Of a stretch of DNA of 64,000 nucleotides, positions 29,005 to 37,565 are shown piece after piece. Source of the stretch: Flavobacterium sp. H122. GTDB lineage: Bacteria > Bacteroidota > Bacteroidia > Flavobacteriales > Flavobacteriaceae. The position numbers and the translations under genes were made by a program. Within the stretch, counting starts at the first letter, position 1, and every line of letters begins with the position of its first letter. The stretch spans positions 1 to 64,000 of the forward strand of contig NZ_SJZD01000005.1 of the NCBI RefSeq assembly GCF_004959765.1, in the 5' to 3' direction. The notes beneath the pieces were generated by a model. That model was given only the letters and a program-made list of their open reading frames with translations. It was not told the origin of the DNA and did not search any database.

Positions 29005-30663
29005 TTAATGACTGCCTTCAGTTTCAATAGCATCAACATCGATATTCTGTTTTTTCAGGATTCCTTTAACCAAAACTGCAAATAATGTCAGATATGCAAA
29101 ACAAACCACACCAACAACATATGATTGGTGAATTCCGATGATATCCGAAATTTTTCCTTGAATAGGCGGAATAATTCCTCCTCCCAGAATCATCATGATC
29201 AAAAATGCAGATCCTTGCGATGTATATTTTCCTAAACCAATAATCGATAAACTAAAAATCGCCGGCCACATGATACTACAAGCCAGACCGCCAGCTAGAA
29301 ATGCATAAATTGCAACTGTCCCTGTCGAAAACAATCCAACTATCATTGCACTTAGACCAAAAAGACCAAATATCATTAAGGTACGTGCCGGTTTGTCTTT
29401 TGATAAAAACATCGCACCAATTTGAATCAATACACACAAAACGTAGTAATACAAAGGTGTCATGTCTTTTCCGGACAAAATGTTCACTCCAAGAATTATC
29501 CCAAAAGCAATAAGAGGTACAATTATTAATGCCAACGTTTTCTGACTGTCTTTTAAATGAAAAACACTAATGGCTCCTGCCCAACGGCCAATCATCAAAC
29601 TACCCCAGTACATAGAAATATATGGTGCAATATCTGAGGATTGTAATCCTCCAAATTCAGGTAATTTTAAAAGCTCTCCTAAATTACTTCCTATAGCAAC
29701 CTCAACACCTACATAAACAAAGATTGCCAGCATCCCCAAAACTAATTGCGGATACTGCATAGCTCCCCAGCCTTCAGAGTTCTTTTTGGCAGATGAATAT
29801 GAGAAGAAAATACCACCTAACACGACAGCTAAAGCACCAAACAGCCAATTCATTCTGTAGCTGTTCAAATCCAATAACTGTTCAGGGGAAAAATTGGCAA
29901 CATCTGTTTGATATGATTTGAAAATAGGTGTAAAACAAGCTGCAAGCAGTATTGTCATAACTATCAAAGTTGTTAAAGCTTTGTTTGCTTTTTCCATAGG
30001 TTCATCAGAAATACCTGATGGTACTTTTTTAGAAAAATAAAACATGGCCGCAGAACCTATGAATAACAATCCAACGCAAACGTATAGAAAGATAACTTTA
30101 CTTAATTCAAGATGTTTGATTTGATCATCTGAAACCGATGCAGTCGTACCAAATAATGCTAAAGCTACTATAATAGGACCAATTGTTGTTCCAAAAGAGT
30201 TAATACCGCCACCAAGATTTACACGGCTGGCACCAGTTTTAGGATCACCTAACAGGATTGCAAATGGATTTGCGGCTGTCTGCTGCAATGAAAAGCCTAA
30301 TGCCACTATAAATAAACCAACCAACATTCCTTCATAAACACCGGCTTCTACAGCTACAATCATAGCTCCCGCTCCTAATGCAGAAAAAAGCAATCCATAA
30401 ACAATACTTTTCTTATGCCCCCATGTTCCTACAATATCTTTACCTCTGGAGTTGCCCATGGCAAAAAGTAAAAGTGCACCTATATAATAAGCGGTATAAA
30501 ATGCAAAATCGATAAGCTGCGACTGAAATTGGTCTAAAGAAAAGAAATTTTTACAAAACGGAATAAAAATACTGTTTCCAGCAGCAATAAAACCCCAGAA
30601 AAAAAACACTGTTACCAATGTATAAAGTGCAGGGTAATTTGTTTTTGTTATTTTTGAATTCAT
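29005..30663 (-). CDS. MFS sugar transporter, FucP-like (glucose/galactose type)
   Basis: 552 residues, longer than a standard 12-helix MFS carrier of about 420 because of extended loops in the middle. It has hydrophobic segments throughout and FucP-family features: [17 protein letters not shown] at the start, [37 protein letters not shown] segments (visible as [20 protein letters not shown]) and [14 protein letters not shown]. It likely imports a hexose by proton symport. No sugar enzymes are adjacent, so the sugar is not identified. Confidence 0.88.
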   Translation of the reverse strand: MNSKITKTNYPALYTLVTVFFFWGFIAAGNSIFIPFCKNFFSLDQFQSQLIDFAFYTAYYIGALLLFAMGNSRGKDIVGTWGHKKSIVYGLLFSALGAGAMIVAVEAGVYEGMLVGLFIVALGFSLQQTAANPFAILLGDPKTGASRVNLGGGINSFGTTIGPIIVALALFGTTASVSDDQIKHLELSKVIFLYVCVGLLFIGSAAMFYFSKKVPSGISDEPMEKANKALTTLIVMTILLAACFTPIFKSYQTDVANFSPEQLLDLNSYRMNWLFGALAVVLGGIFFSYSSAKKNSEGWGAMQYPQLVLGMLAIFVYVGVEVAIGSNLGELLKLPEFGGLQSSDIAPYISMYWGSLMIGRWAGAISVFHLKDSQKTLALIIVPLIAFGIILGVNILSGKDMTPLYYYVLCVLIQIGAMFLSKDKPARTLMIFGLFGLSAMIVGLFSTGTVAIYAFLAGGLACSIMWPAIFSLSIIGLGKYTSQGSAFLIMMILGGGIIPPIQGKISDIIGIHQSYVVGVVCFAYLTLFAVLVKGILKKQNIDVDAIETEGSH

Positions 30664-30698
30664 AGATAATTTGGTTAGTTGCCAAATATAATAATAAC

Positions 30699-30728
30699 TT
30701 TGATTAAAATTTTAAAATCGTATTTTTG
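30699..30728 (+). promoter_or_regulatory. Promoter of the 30745 lipoprotein gene
   Basis: TTTG (30699-30702), an 18-base spacer and TATTTTTG (30721-30728) match the Bacteroidota TTTG-N(17-20)-TAnnTTTG arrangement. This is the best full promoter match in the window. Transcription should start near 30735, ten bases before the ATG. Confidence 0.7.
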
Positions 30729-30744
30729 TTTAAAATTATATTGT

Positions 30745-31665
30745 ATGAAACACTTTTGGACTGCCTTAATAAGCTTATTGATTCTAACTTCTTGTGATGA
30801 TGGAGATATTATCGAAGATACTTTCAATTTCACAAATGCTACCGTTCAAAAATGTAGTTCAACAAATGTTTTATATAAAATAAATGATAAAGAGGCACTG
30901 GTTTTTTCTACTCCGGAAAGCAGTTTCCCAAATGAAGAAGGTACTCAAAACCTGACTGTCAACTCATCAAATTCTGTAGTTTATAAAAAATTCAGCGCTG
31001 CAACCAATGCTTCCAATATATGTGACACTCCTACCCTGACAGTTACAGAAGAATGGAACGTTACAGGAGGAACCATCGAAATTATTACTACTAAAATCCC
31101 TGATACGAACGACCCAAATAAAACAGTAGGTTACAATCATAAAATCACTTTTAAAAACATCACTTTCAATGCTCCCGGAAAAGAAATTGTTTATGACAGT
31201 TATGAATTCGGCAGTTACAGAACTGATGTAGTTGACTTAAAATTTGATTATACTGCCGCCGTGATGCAGGACTGTGCCGGCAACAATCTGATTTTTAAAT
31301 ACAACAACAACAATGCTTTATTATTAGACATTGATCCAACGCTATATCAGCATCAGACTGTAGGAACCAAAACAGCATTAATCGGGGCTGTAAACAAAGT
31401 GACTTACAGAGTTTACAACGGCAATTTGAACAGCAGTTATTTCTGTCAGGCTATTCCACCATCATCACCAACATTAACCGAGGAATGGGTGGCACAGGAT
31501 GGCGTAACTGGTGTAAGTGGAATAATTGTGGTGGAAACTGAACAGCAAACAACTACAACTTACCGCCATGTAATTAAATTAAGAAAGACAACATTCAAAA
31601 AAGGAGTTTTAACATACAGTCCTGCTCCTGAAGGTGATTATACTTTTGGAGAAATCATCAATTAA
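30745..31665 (+). CDS. Lipoprotein of unknown function with two related halves
   Basis: 306 residues from ATG 30745 (MKHFWTAL), lipobox LLILTSC. The frame's earlier start lies upstream of the promoter and is rejected. The mature protein has two similar halves: each contains a C-(S or A)-x-N-x-L-x-x-K pattern (CSSTNVLYKIN and CAGNNLIFKYNNN) and ends in a TEEW(N/V) strand (VTEEWNVTGG and LTEEWVAQDG) and a threonine-rich hairpin. This suggests an internal duplication of a beta-rich domain. I do not recognise the family. Probably cell-surface or periplasmic. Confidence 0.75.
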   Translation: MKHFWTALISLLILTSCDDGDIIEDTFNFTNATVQKCSSTNVLYKINDKEALVFSTPESSFPNEEGTQNLTVNSSNSVVYKKFSAATNASNICDTPTLTVTEEWNVTGGTIEIITTKIPDTNDPNKTVGYNHKITFKNITFNAPGKEIVYDSYEFGSYRTDVVDLKFDYTAAVMQDCAGNNLIFKYNNNNALLLDIDPTLYQHQTVGTKTALIGAVNKVTYRVYNGNLNSSYFCQAIPPSSPTLTEEWVAQDGVTGVSGIIVVETEQQTTTTYRHVIKLRKTTFKKGVLTYSPAPEGDYTFGEIIN

Positions 31666-32214
31666 TCATAAGAAGTTTTTCTGGTTGATATACACTTCGG
31701 TAGCGCCAAAACCATATTTCTGAAAGCTTGCTTCCTGAAAGCTGATATTATCATATCGGTTTAATAAGAAATCAAGTTCTGCCTTAAGTACTCCCTCACC
31801 TACACCGTGAATGAGCACTACTTTTTGGATACGGTTTCTAATGGCAAAATCAATCTGGCGTTTGGCAGTTTCTGTCTGGATATTCAAAATATCATAATTA
31901 TTCATGCCTTTTGCATTGGATACCAGCTTTTCAATATGCAGGTCAACTTCTAAAACCATTTCATCTTTGCGTGATTTTTTTTCCTTTACAAAACTTCTTG
32001 GTTTAGGAGTTTCTTTTTCTTTTTTTATGGCAGAAAAATTGGCCTTTGAAAAATCCAATTCCGTTGAAGGTTCAATCAATATCAACTCTTTTTCAGAAAA
32101 AACCAATTCAAAACCATCTTCGGTTTCAACAGTCACCTGATTATTTGAAACTTTCAAAACGATTCCGTTAATATTATCGTCCAAGACTGATACTTTATCT
32201 CCTTTAGCAAACAT
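31666..32214 (-). CDS. Smr domain protein (MutS2-related)
   Basis: 182 residues. A small N-terminal beta domain (GDKVSVLDDNINGIVLKV) resembling a KOW/DUF2027-type fold precedes a charged linker, and the C-terminal Smr domain shows VDLHIEKL and the core VVLIHGVGEGVLKAEL. Smr domains bind or nick nucleic acid; in Bacteroidota such stand-alone proteins are common and of uncertain function. It is convergent with the lipoprotein gene, the stop codons abutting directly. Confidence 0.85.
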   Translation of the reverse strand: MFAKGDKVSVLDDNINGIVLKVSNNQVTVETEDGFELVFSEKELILIEPSTELDFSKANFSAIKKEKETPKPRSFVKEKKSRKDEMVLEVDLHIEKLVSNAKGMNNYDILNIQTETAKRQIDFAIRNRIQKVVLIHGVGEGVLKAELDFLLNRYDNISFQEASFQKYGFGATEVYINQKNFL

Positions 32215-32302
32215 TACACATAATTTTCTGCAAAAATAATAAACTTTAAAGGTTTAATTTTATTAACCTTATATTTTGTAATATTGACAAAACTCAAATT
32301 AG

Positions 32303-32575
32303 ATGGAAGACTATTTAATTCCCTGCATAAGTAAAACACTGTTTGGTGTTGAGTGTTTGGGCTGCGGTGCTCAAAGAGCCCTCTTATTAATTTTCCAGGG
32401 TAGATTTATCGATGCGTTTAAAATGTTTCCCGCAATTTACACAGCCATTCTCTTTTTCATAATTGCAGGCGTTTATTTTATTTCTAAAAACAAAAATCAG
32501 CTGTCACTATTAAAATTCTTTGGCATTTTAAATCTTGTCATAATGATCATATCATTTACCTGCAGACATATATAA
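32303..32575 (+). CDS. DUF2752 small membrane protein
   Basis: 90 residues with the DUF2752 signature: CISKTLFGVECLGCGAQRAL, including the paired cysteines of CLGCG, then two hydrophobic segments. The family is found widely in Bacteroidota, with no known function. It is divergent from the Smr gene and convergent with a DUF5362-like gene, so it is a single-gene transcript. Confidence 0.8.
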   Translation: MEDYLIPCISKTLFGVECLGCGAQRALLLIFQGRFIDAFKMFPAIYTAILFFIIAGVYFISKNKNQLSLLKFFGILNLVIMIISFTCRHI

Positions 32576-32577
32576 AA

Positions 32578-32604
32578 AAGGCCTGACCAAAGCCAGACCT
32601 TATT
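32578..32604. terminator. Weak hairpin between convergent genes
   Basis: AAGG-c-CTG pairs with CAG-a-CCTT with a short loop and T-rich flank. A plausible terminator for the DUF2752 gene, with a mismatch. Confidence 0.4.
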
Positions 32605-32623
32605 ATTATAATATATCGGATTA

Positions 32624-33064
32624 TTAAATACCTGCAACTGCCATTATTCCTCCGAATAAAGCCAACAATATCCCCAAAGCATATATAGACAAAACAACCA
32701 AAGCTGTAACCCCTAAAAATTTATGATGGGATTTTAATTTTTCAAATGCATTTTGCAGCACTTCTGAATCATTACTATCAATAGCTTTCCTGGTATGCTC
32801 AGCATATTTGTATAAATAAAAAATCGGGAAAAAATAAATTACTGCAAAAACTAAATAAATCAGAGAAAAAAAAGCTCCGGGAATTGGTAAAGTTCCAGTA
32901 TTAGGTAATGATGAAAAAAGTGTCCCCATAAACAACCCCATAACAACCATAAGCCCTATACCTACAAAACCCACAATAGCTAAAAACTTAGACCATTTTG
33001 CACTTTCTTTTAAAAATTCCTTAGCAGAATTTGTCAATACTAAGTATGTTTCTTTATTTTCCAT
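32624..33064 (-). CDS. DUF5362-like membrane protein
   Basis: 146 residues with about three hydrophobic segments (around 25-55, 65-85 and 115-145) and an intervening helical stretch YKYAEHTRKAIDSNDSEVL, the arrangement I associate with DUF5362 proteins. Function unknown. It lies 37 bases downstream of the oxidoreductase gene on the same strand and may share its transcript. Confidence 0.65.
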   Translation of the reverse strand: MENKETYLVLTNSAKEFLKESAKWSKFLAIVGFVGIGLMVVMGLFMGTLFSSLPNTGTLPIPGAFFSLIYLVFAVIYFFPIFYLYKYAEHTRKAIDSNDSEVLQNAFEKLKSHHKFLGVTALVVLSIYALGILLALFGGIMAVAGI

Positions 33065-33101
33065 TATTTTTATTTTTTGTTTTTTTCAGAAAAGTAAAAA
33101 A

Positions 33102-34307
33102 TTATTCTTTTCCATCAACGTAATCCTGCAGATATTTGAATTTTTCGGTCAGTTGTCCGTTTTCACAGATAGTGGCTCTTGCCAAGATACCATCGGCATC
33201 ATTATTATAAAATGCAGGTATAACATTTTTCAAGAACATTTCGCCAAAACCTTCACTTGCATCTTTAGGCAATTCACAAGGCAAATTATCAACAGCCATT
33301 ACCGCTATCGCTCTTGGATCTTCAAAATGAATTTCTCTGTGTTCGCCAGGTAAATAGCCATAAATAGGTTCTGCAATAGTTGAAGCTCTTAGTGTACAAG
33401 CCACTGGCCCGTCAACATCACAGGAAATATCAGCAACAACCTTTATTTTATTGTCAGGAGCTTTCAGCATTTCTTTTGTTAAGATATAAGGTGAACCATT
33501 CCCAAAGAAATGTCCGGCCATAAAAATATCTGTCACTTTAGTGAAACGCTCAAAATCCGAAATATACTCCTGAGGGTTTTTATAAAAATCACTGTTATCT
33601 AAAACCTGACCATCTTTACGTTTATTGTAATCTAAAACATCAATTTGAGTATAAACTGGTTTATCATACGTTTTAGTCAAATAATCTTCCACACTTACTT
33701 GCTTAATTTTCATCGCATCAAGCATTTCTTTAGCCCCCATACCTACTTTTCCATGTCCGGTCAGAACAATCTTTATTGGAGGCAATACCAAACGACGCAA
33801 ACGTTCAATTAATTGAGCCTGGTCTTTTAACGTCTCTGCTTTAGCTAAATTGAATAAATCATACTTTAATCCAAAAGCGCGGATCCCGTTATAAGCACCC
33901 ACAATTCCTGCATAACGGCCAAAACCAATCAAGCGTCTGCCTTTTGCATCCACAATGGTTTCATGATCAATCAATCGGATGTTTTTTTCCAGACAGGCCA
34001 CTAACAATTTACGGTTATAAGGCTGTTTTTTAATAGTATGCGAAAAAAAGAAATACGTTTTATCTGGAATTAATGCGTCAACAGGAACTTCTTTCACTCC
34101 TATTAAAACATCGCAATCATTCAAATCAGTATCTATTTCAATGCCCAAATCAGCATATTCCTCATCTTTAAATACTCTAATATCTGATGATTCTACTTCA
34201 AAGTTTGCCTGCGGATAAATTTCTCTAACTCGTAAAAGTTCTTCCGGTGTAAAAACCACTCTCCTGTCTGGCGGGGTTTTTCTTTCTTTAATAATTCCGA
34301 ATTTCAT
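33102..34307 (-). CDS. NAD(P)-dependent oxidoreductase, alanine dehydrogenase/saccharopine dehydrogenase-like
   Basis: 401 residues. The N-terminal domain starts with KFGIIKERKTPPDRRVVFTP, as in the alanine dehydrogenase/transhydrogenase N-terminal family. A Rossmann segment follows (IVLTGHGKVGMGAKEML), and there is VVADISCDVDGPVACT and DNLPCELPKDAS in the catalytic half, as in lysine-forming saccharopine dehydrogenase relatives. The substrate is not settled by sequence. It is cytosolic and followed by a DUF5362-like gene. Confidence 0.8.
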   Translation of the reverse strand: MKFGIIKERKTPPDRRVVFTPEELLRVREIYPQANFEVESSDIRVFKDEEYADLGIEIDTDLNDCDVLIGVKEVPVDALIPDKTYFFFSHTIKKQPYNRKLLVACLEKNIRLIDHETIVDAKGRRLIGFGRYAGIVGAYNGIRAFGLKYDLFNLAKAETLKDQAQLIERLRRLVLPPIKIVLTGHGKVGMGAKEMLDAMKIKQVSVEDYLTKTYDKPVYTQIDVLDYNKRKDGQVLDNSDFYKNPQEYISDFERFTKVTDIFMAGHFFGNGSPYILTKEMLKAPDNKIKVVADISCDVDGPVACTLRASTIAEPIYGYLPGEHREIHFEDPRAIAVMAVDNLPCELPKDASEGFGEMFLKNVIPAFYNNDADGILARATICENGQLTEKFKYLQDYVDGKE

Positions 34308-34436
34308 TTAACAAAAAGGTTTGATTGGTTGGAAATAATAACTATTCCTCTTAAAATTGTTGCAAATATAACCTATAATCTGCATATGACAAGTTGAAAA
34401 AAACACATTTTTGAAGTTTCAATATTTTTGTTTCTT

Positions 34437-34444
34437 TATATTTG
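34437..34444 (+). promoter_or_regulatory. Putative promoter of the serine hydrolase gene
   Basis: TATATTTG fits TAnnTTTG, with a TTG 23 bases upstream (34411-34413). A second box, TATTTTTG, lies at 34423-34430. The ATG at 34464 is about 13 bases past the predicted start point. Confidence 0.5.
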
Positions 34445-34463
34445 TGACCCAATTATCACCCAC

Positions 34464-35675
34464 ATGACATTACAAAAATTCACAAAATATATAATTATTA
34501 TAGGAGCATCAAGCTTCTTCTTTTCGTGTTCCGAAAAAAAAGAGATAAAAAAGAGTAAAGAAGAACATAAAGTAGGTAAAATATATGCCATGCAGCCTTA
34601 TGGTGAAAATTTACCCGAAATAGCTTCTGCAAAAAAGCAAATGGTTCAAGACAGTATGGACTATTTATATAAAAAAGAGTTTTTCAGCAACGATTATTCC
34701 GGAGCTGTACTGGTAGCGCAAAACGGTAAAATTCTTTATGAGCGTTACAGCGGCATGAGCAATTTTGAGAAAAAGGAACCTGTTAATGCAGACACTCCCC
34801 TCCACATAGCTTCTGTAAGTAAAGTTTTAACAGCTTCGGCAGTACTTTTAATGATTGATTCCAAACAATTAAATTTAGATGCAAAAGTAAAAACACTGTT
34901 ACCGGAATTTCCGTATGAAGATATCACCATAAGAATGCTGCTAAATCACCGCAGCGGTTTGCGTAATTACAGCTATTTTATTGAAGACAAAGGAGCCTGG
35001 GACAGACATAATACACTTCATAATTCTGATATAATCTCTATACTGAACAATGCTAAAATCCAATTAGAATTTAAACCAGATACCCGTTTTAGCTATTGTA
35101 ATACCAATTATGCCATTTTAGCATTGATTATAGAGAAAATCACAAAATTGGATTATCGTACAGCGATGAAAAAATTAATTTTTGAGCCTCTTGACATGAA
35201 AAACACCTATGTTTTTGACATAACCAAACATGCTGACACGGCAAGTAATTCCTACAAAGGAAATTACATCAAATATCCTCTAAATCATTTGGACGATATC
35301 TATGGCGATAAAAACATTTATTCTACAGCAAGAGATTTATTAAAGTTTGACTTAGCTACGTACAGCCCTACATTTTTAAACAAAAAACTATTAAAAGAAG
35401 TATACAAAGGCTATAGTTATGAAGCAAGAGGAAAAAGAAATTATGGTTTAGGTATTAGGCTTTTAGAATGGGAAGATGATAAAAAAATGTTTTATCACAA
35501 CGGCTGGTGGCATGGCAATACCTCAGCATATATTACGCTAAGAAAAGAAAAAGCTACTTTAATTGCACTTTCCAACAAATACACTAGAAAAGCCTATTAT
35601 TTAAAACTGGCAACCGGATTATTTGGAGATTATCCTTTCCATATTAGAAAAAAAGGAGACAATTTAATGGAATAA
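34464..35675 (+). CDS. Serine hydrolase, class C beta-lactamase family, lipoprotein
   Basis: 403 residues from ATG 34464 (MTLQKFTK), lipobox SFFFSC. The frame's earlier start lies upstream of the promoter. The catalytic SxxK is in HIASVSKVLT, the YxN triad residue in FSYCNTNYA, and a KTG-like HNG appears in FYHNGWWHG. Family members include penicillin-binding proteins, esterases and peptidases acting in the periplasm. A class C beta-lactamase function is not implied. It is the last gene before the tmRNA. Confidence 0.88.
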   Translation: MTLQKFTKYIIIIGASSFFFSCSEKKEIKKSKEEHKVGKIYAMQPYGENLPEIASAKKQMVQDSMDYLYKKEFFSNDYSGAVLVAQNGKILYERYSGMSNFEKKEPVNADTPLHIASVSKVLTASAVLLMIDSKQLNLDAKVKTLLPEFPYEDITIRMLLNHRSGLRNYSYFIEDKGAWDRHNTLHNSDIISILNNAKIQLEFKPDTRFSYCNTNYAILALIIEKITKLDYRTAMKKLIFEPLDMKNTYVFDITKHADTASNSYKGNYIKYPLNHLDDIYGDKNIYSTARDLLKFDLATYSPTFLNKKLLKEVYKGYSYEARGKRNYGLGIRLLEWEDDKKMFYHNGWWHGNTSAYITLRKEKATLIALSNKYTRKAYYLKLATGLFGDYPFHIRKKGDNLME

Positions 35676-35711
35676 AGTAAATTTTGGTATAGGATTTGCG
35701 ATTTAATTTAA

Positions 35712-35719
35712 TAATTTTG
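35712..35719 (+). promoter_or_regulatory. Possible -7 promoter element of ssrA
   Basis: TAATTTTG lies 12 bases before the mature tmRNA 5' end, leaving a few bases for 5' processing. No good -33 TTG spacing. Confidence 0.35.
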
Positions 35720-35731
35720 TGAAAAATTACT

Positions 35732-36127
35732 GGGGTCGACTGGTTTTGACAGCGAGTGGAATTGACTGGTAAGCATGCCGAGCCAAGTATGGTAGGCTCG
35801 TAAATATCTGCTATATAAACTTTAAACGGCGAAAATACTTACGCTTTAGCTGCTTAATCCGAATTATAGTACGATTTGCCTGGTTCCCACAAGGTGGGAA
35901 AGCTAGATTCTCCTCAAAAGCCTTGGTTTATGGCGGTTGGTTTAGGAGAACCGTAAAAGTAAACCTAGAAGAGGTAACGCTTTAAATCCTCTTTGACACT
36001 GATAAAGCTAAGCTGAGAGTGGTAGTTTTCAACCTTGCTTTCGGTCGAAAATTTAAGTGAAAACTAAGCATGTAGAAAGCCTTTTGATTGCTTGTTTGGA
36101 CGAGAGTTCGATTCTCTCCGACTCCAC
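35732..36127 (+). ncRNA. ssrA: Transfer-messenger RNA (tmRNA)
   Basis: Rescues stalled ribosomes. The 5' end GGGGTCGACTGG pairs with the 3' CGACTCCA to form the acceptor stem (GGGGTCG with CGACTCC), and the T arm GAGAG-TTCGATT-CTCTC precedes it. The CCA end is not encoded (ACTG follows). The tag frame runs 35828-35857 and encodes GENTYALAA then a stop, an ALAA-type degradation tag. Pseudoknot-forming segments lie between. A strong terminator follows. Its 3' end is a well-known integration site, and a recombinase remnant lies about 290 bases downstream. Confidence 0.97.
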
Positions 36128-36150
36128 TGAAACAATTTCATTTTGAAGCA

Positions 36151-36184
36151 AAAGCCTGTAAATCTTATGATTTACAGGCTTTTT
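36151..36184 (+). terminator. Rho-independent terminator of ssrA
   Basis: A 14-15 bp stem (AAAAGCCTGTAAAT, 36151-36164, with 36171-36184) runs into a T tract. It lies 24 bases after the tmRNA 3' end. Confidence 0.9.
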
Positions 36185-36240
36185 TGTTTTTTCAATCCTT
36201 CAGATTATTCAAAAAATCGTTAATGGAAAGGTACAAAAAT

Positions 36241-36275
36241 CGGTTACCCTAAAAAATTCAAAAACAGGGTAACCG
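36241..36275. repeat. Inverted repeat CGGTTACCCT/AGGGTAACCG
   Basis: Ten-base perfect arms (36241-36250, 36266-36275) with a 15-base spacer. A third GGTTACC copy sits at 36367-36373. All lie between ssrA and the recombinase remnant, where att-core or accessory protein sites of an integrated element would be expected. Function is inferred only. Confidence 0.5.
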
Positions 36276-36416
36276 AATTTCTTCCGAGTACCAGTAAACA
36301 CAAGCAGTTCAAAGAATGAACATCTTGCAAAAAAATGCAAAACTGTTTAAACTGTTCAATACTAAAGGTTACCAAAATGAAAAAACAAAATCTTAATTCT
36401 ATTTTATACTAAAAGT

Positions 36417-36640
36417 ATGAAAGAGACAAAAAAAGGTTTACTTCCTATTTATTTAAGAATTACTGTTAATAGAAAACGAATTGAATTAAGCAACTCAAAA
36501 TCCATTGAAAAAAAATAAATAGAATATTTCTATCCATAAAAAAGGGTAAACAAGATTAATTAAAGTTACCTTGACTTATTATGAAATAAAGTTTATGAAA
36601 CGGAAAAAGACATGGTAAACAACTACTTTTAAATCAATTC
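36417..36640 (+). pseudogene. Remnant of a tyrosine recombinase (integrase) N-terminus
   Basis: The frame 36417-36518 encodes 33 residues, with KKGLLPIYLRITVNRKRIEL resembling the arm-DNA-binding domain of Bacteroidota tyrosine recombinases. It then stops. Further on, in other frames, KVYETEKDMVNNYF resembles the next part of such proteins, indicating several frameshifts. No catalytic domain with the RHRY residues remains. The position just downstream of ssrA suggests an element once integrated at the tmRNA gene and lost its recombinase. Confidence 0.65.
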
Positions 36641-36940
36641 TAAAACTTTCAAGAATAAATTTTAGCGTTTCATCAGACACCAATACTATATTGATGATAT
36701 TCTTATAAAAAACAAGTTCCTCCTTTATAAAAAAAAAACAGTTTCTACTAATAATCAATCAGTTAAAAACATAGATTTTCAACATTCTCATTTTAGATTT
36801 TTATTCATTTAAAGAAAAATACTACAAAAAATATTTTCATTTTTGAAATAAAATTCTTACAATTGTAATGTATTTTTATAATCTGGTATATTATTTATTT
36901 AACCTTAATTTTTTTGACTATGATTTTTGAATTGATTTTT
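36641..36940. other. AT-rich spacer without recognisable gene
   Basis: No open frame of convincing length or similarity and no clear repeat. It may contain further decayed recombinase sequence and the tssD promoter, for which no exact TAnnTTTG box was found. Confidence 0.5.
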
Positions 36941-36948
36941 TTTGAAGT

Positions 36949-37012
36949 GTACAGCAGCTGATTTTTAATCAGCATTTCTTCTTAGCTGTACCAGTACGGA
37001 TTTACCCGTACT
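36949..37012 (+). promoter_or_regulatory. Structured 5' leader of tssD
   Basis: GTACAGC (36949-36955) pairs with GCTGTAC (36985-36991), enclosing an inner hairpin CTGATT/AATCAG (58-63 with 67-72 of 36900s). A second hairpin AGTACGG/CCGTACT (36993-36999 with 37006-37012) follows immediately. The GTAC core is shared by both outer stems, so alternative pairing is possible. It may stabilise the abundant tssD mRNA or regulate it. Confidence 0.5.
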
Positions 37013-37106
37013 AATTCCTTGGTTTATATTTTTTCTAAAGTGAATACATAAAGTATCACGAAGAAGGACAGTATATTTCTATTTATTAATTTTTAAATAT
37101 TTTATT

Positions 37107-37493
37107 ATGTCATTTAAAGCAAAATTAAACGTTGGCGGAAAAGAATTTAATGTATTGAATGTAAACTATGGTTTGTTTCAGGAAACTGACGCAACAGGAC
37201 GTCCTTCTACCGTAACAAGAGGAGGTAAAATTGATGTAACTATTGAAGGTACAGGCACTACCGAATTATTCGAGTGGATGACCAACAGTTTTGAACGTAA
37301 AGACGGAAGCGTTAAATTTTTCAAGAGAGACAGTGACGCTACGTTAAAAGAATTAAAATTCACTGAAGGCTATTTGGTTAAACACAAAGAAAACTTCGAC
37401 TCTACAGGTAAAACCCCATTAACTGAAACATTTACTATTTCAGCCAGAAAAATTGAAATGGGAACTGGAGTTTACGAAAACGAATGGGTGTAA
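37107..37493 (+). CDS. tssD: Type VI secretion tube protein TssD (Hcp-like)
   Basis: 128 residues of the Bacteroidota TssD family, whose rings stack into the inner tube of the type VI apparatus and can carry effectors. The pattern SFKAKLNVGGKEFNVLNVNY at the start, the EGTGTTELFEWM segment and the KIEMGTGVYENEWV end are typical. The leader contains stable hairpins, and a 14-bp hairpin follows the gene before the effector, which would favour high tube-protein output. A second tssD lies at 39164. Confidence 0.93.
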   Translation: MSFKAKLNVGGKEFNVLNVNYGLFQETDATGRPSTVTRGGKIDVTIEGTGTTELFEWMTNSFERKDGSVKFFKRDSDATLKELKFTEGYLVKHKENFDSTGKTPLTETFTISARKIEMGTGVYENEWV

Positions 37494-37505
37494 AAAGTCT
37501 TTGAG

Positions 37506-37539
37506 GTCTTTGTACTAAAACATGATTTAGTACAAAGAC
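37506..37539 (+). terminator. Terminator/attenuator between tssD and the effector gene
   Basis: A perfect 14-bp stem (GTCTTTGTACTAAA, 37506-37519, with 37526-37539) with a six-base loop and T-rich flank. It lies 13 bases after the tssD stop codon and probably lowers transcription of the downstream effector and immunity genes. Confidence 0.8.
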
Positions 37540-37565
37540 TTTTATTTTTTAATTAAGAAATAAGT

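Noticed and set aside
34464..35675. Class C beta-lactamase resistance gene
   Set aside because: SxxK and YxN motifs are shared by many serine hydrolases; the lipoprotein anchor and divergent C-terminus give no support for antibiotic hydrolysis.
35828..35857. Short open frame near 35.8 kb as a small protein gene
   Set aside because: It is the tag-coding frame of the tmRNA.
36641..36940. Possible small genes in the AT-rich spacer before tssD
   Set aside because: All frames are short, rich in stops and without recognisable motifs.
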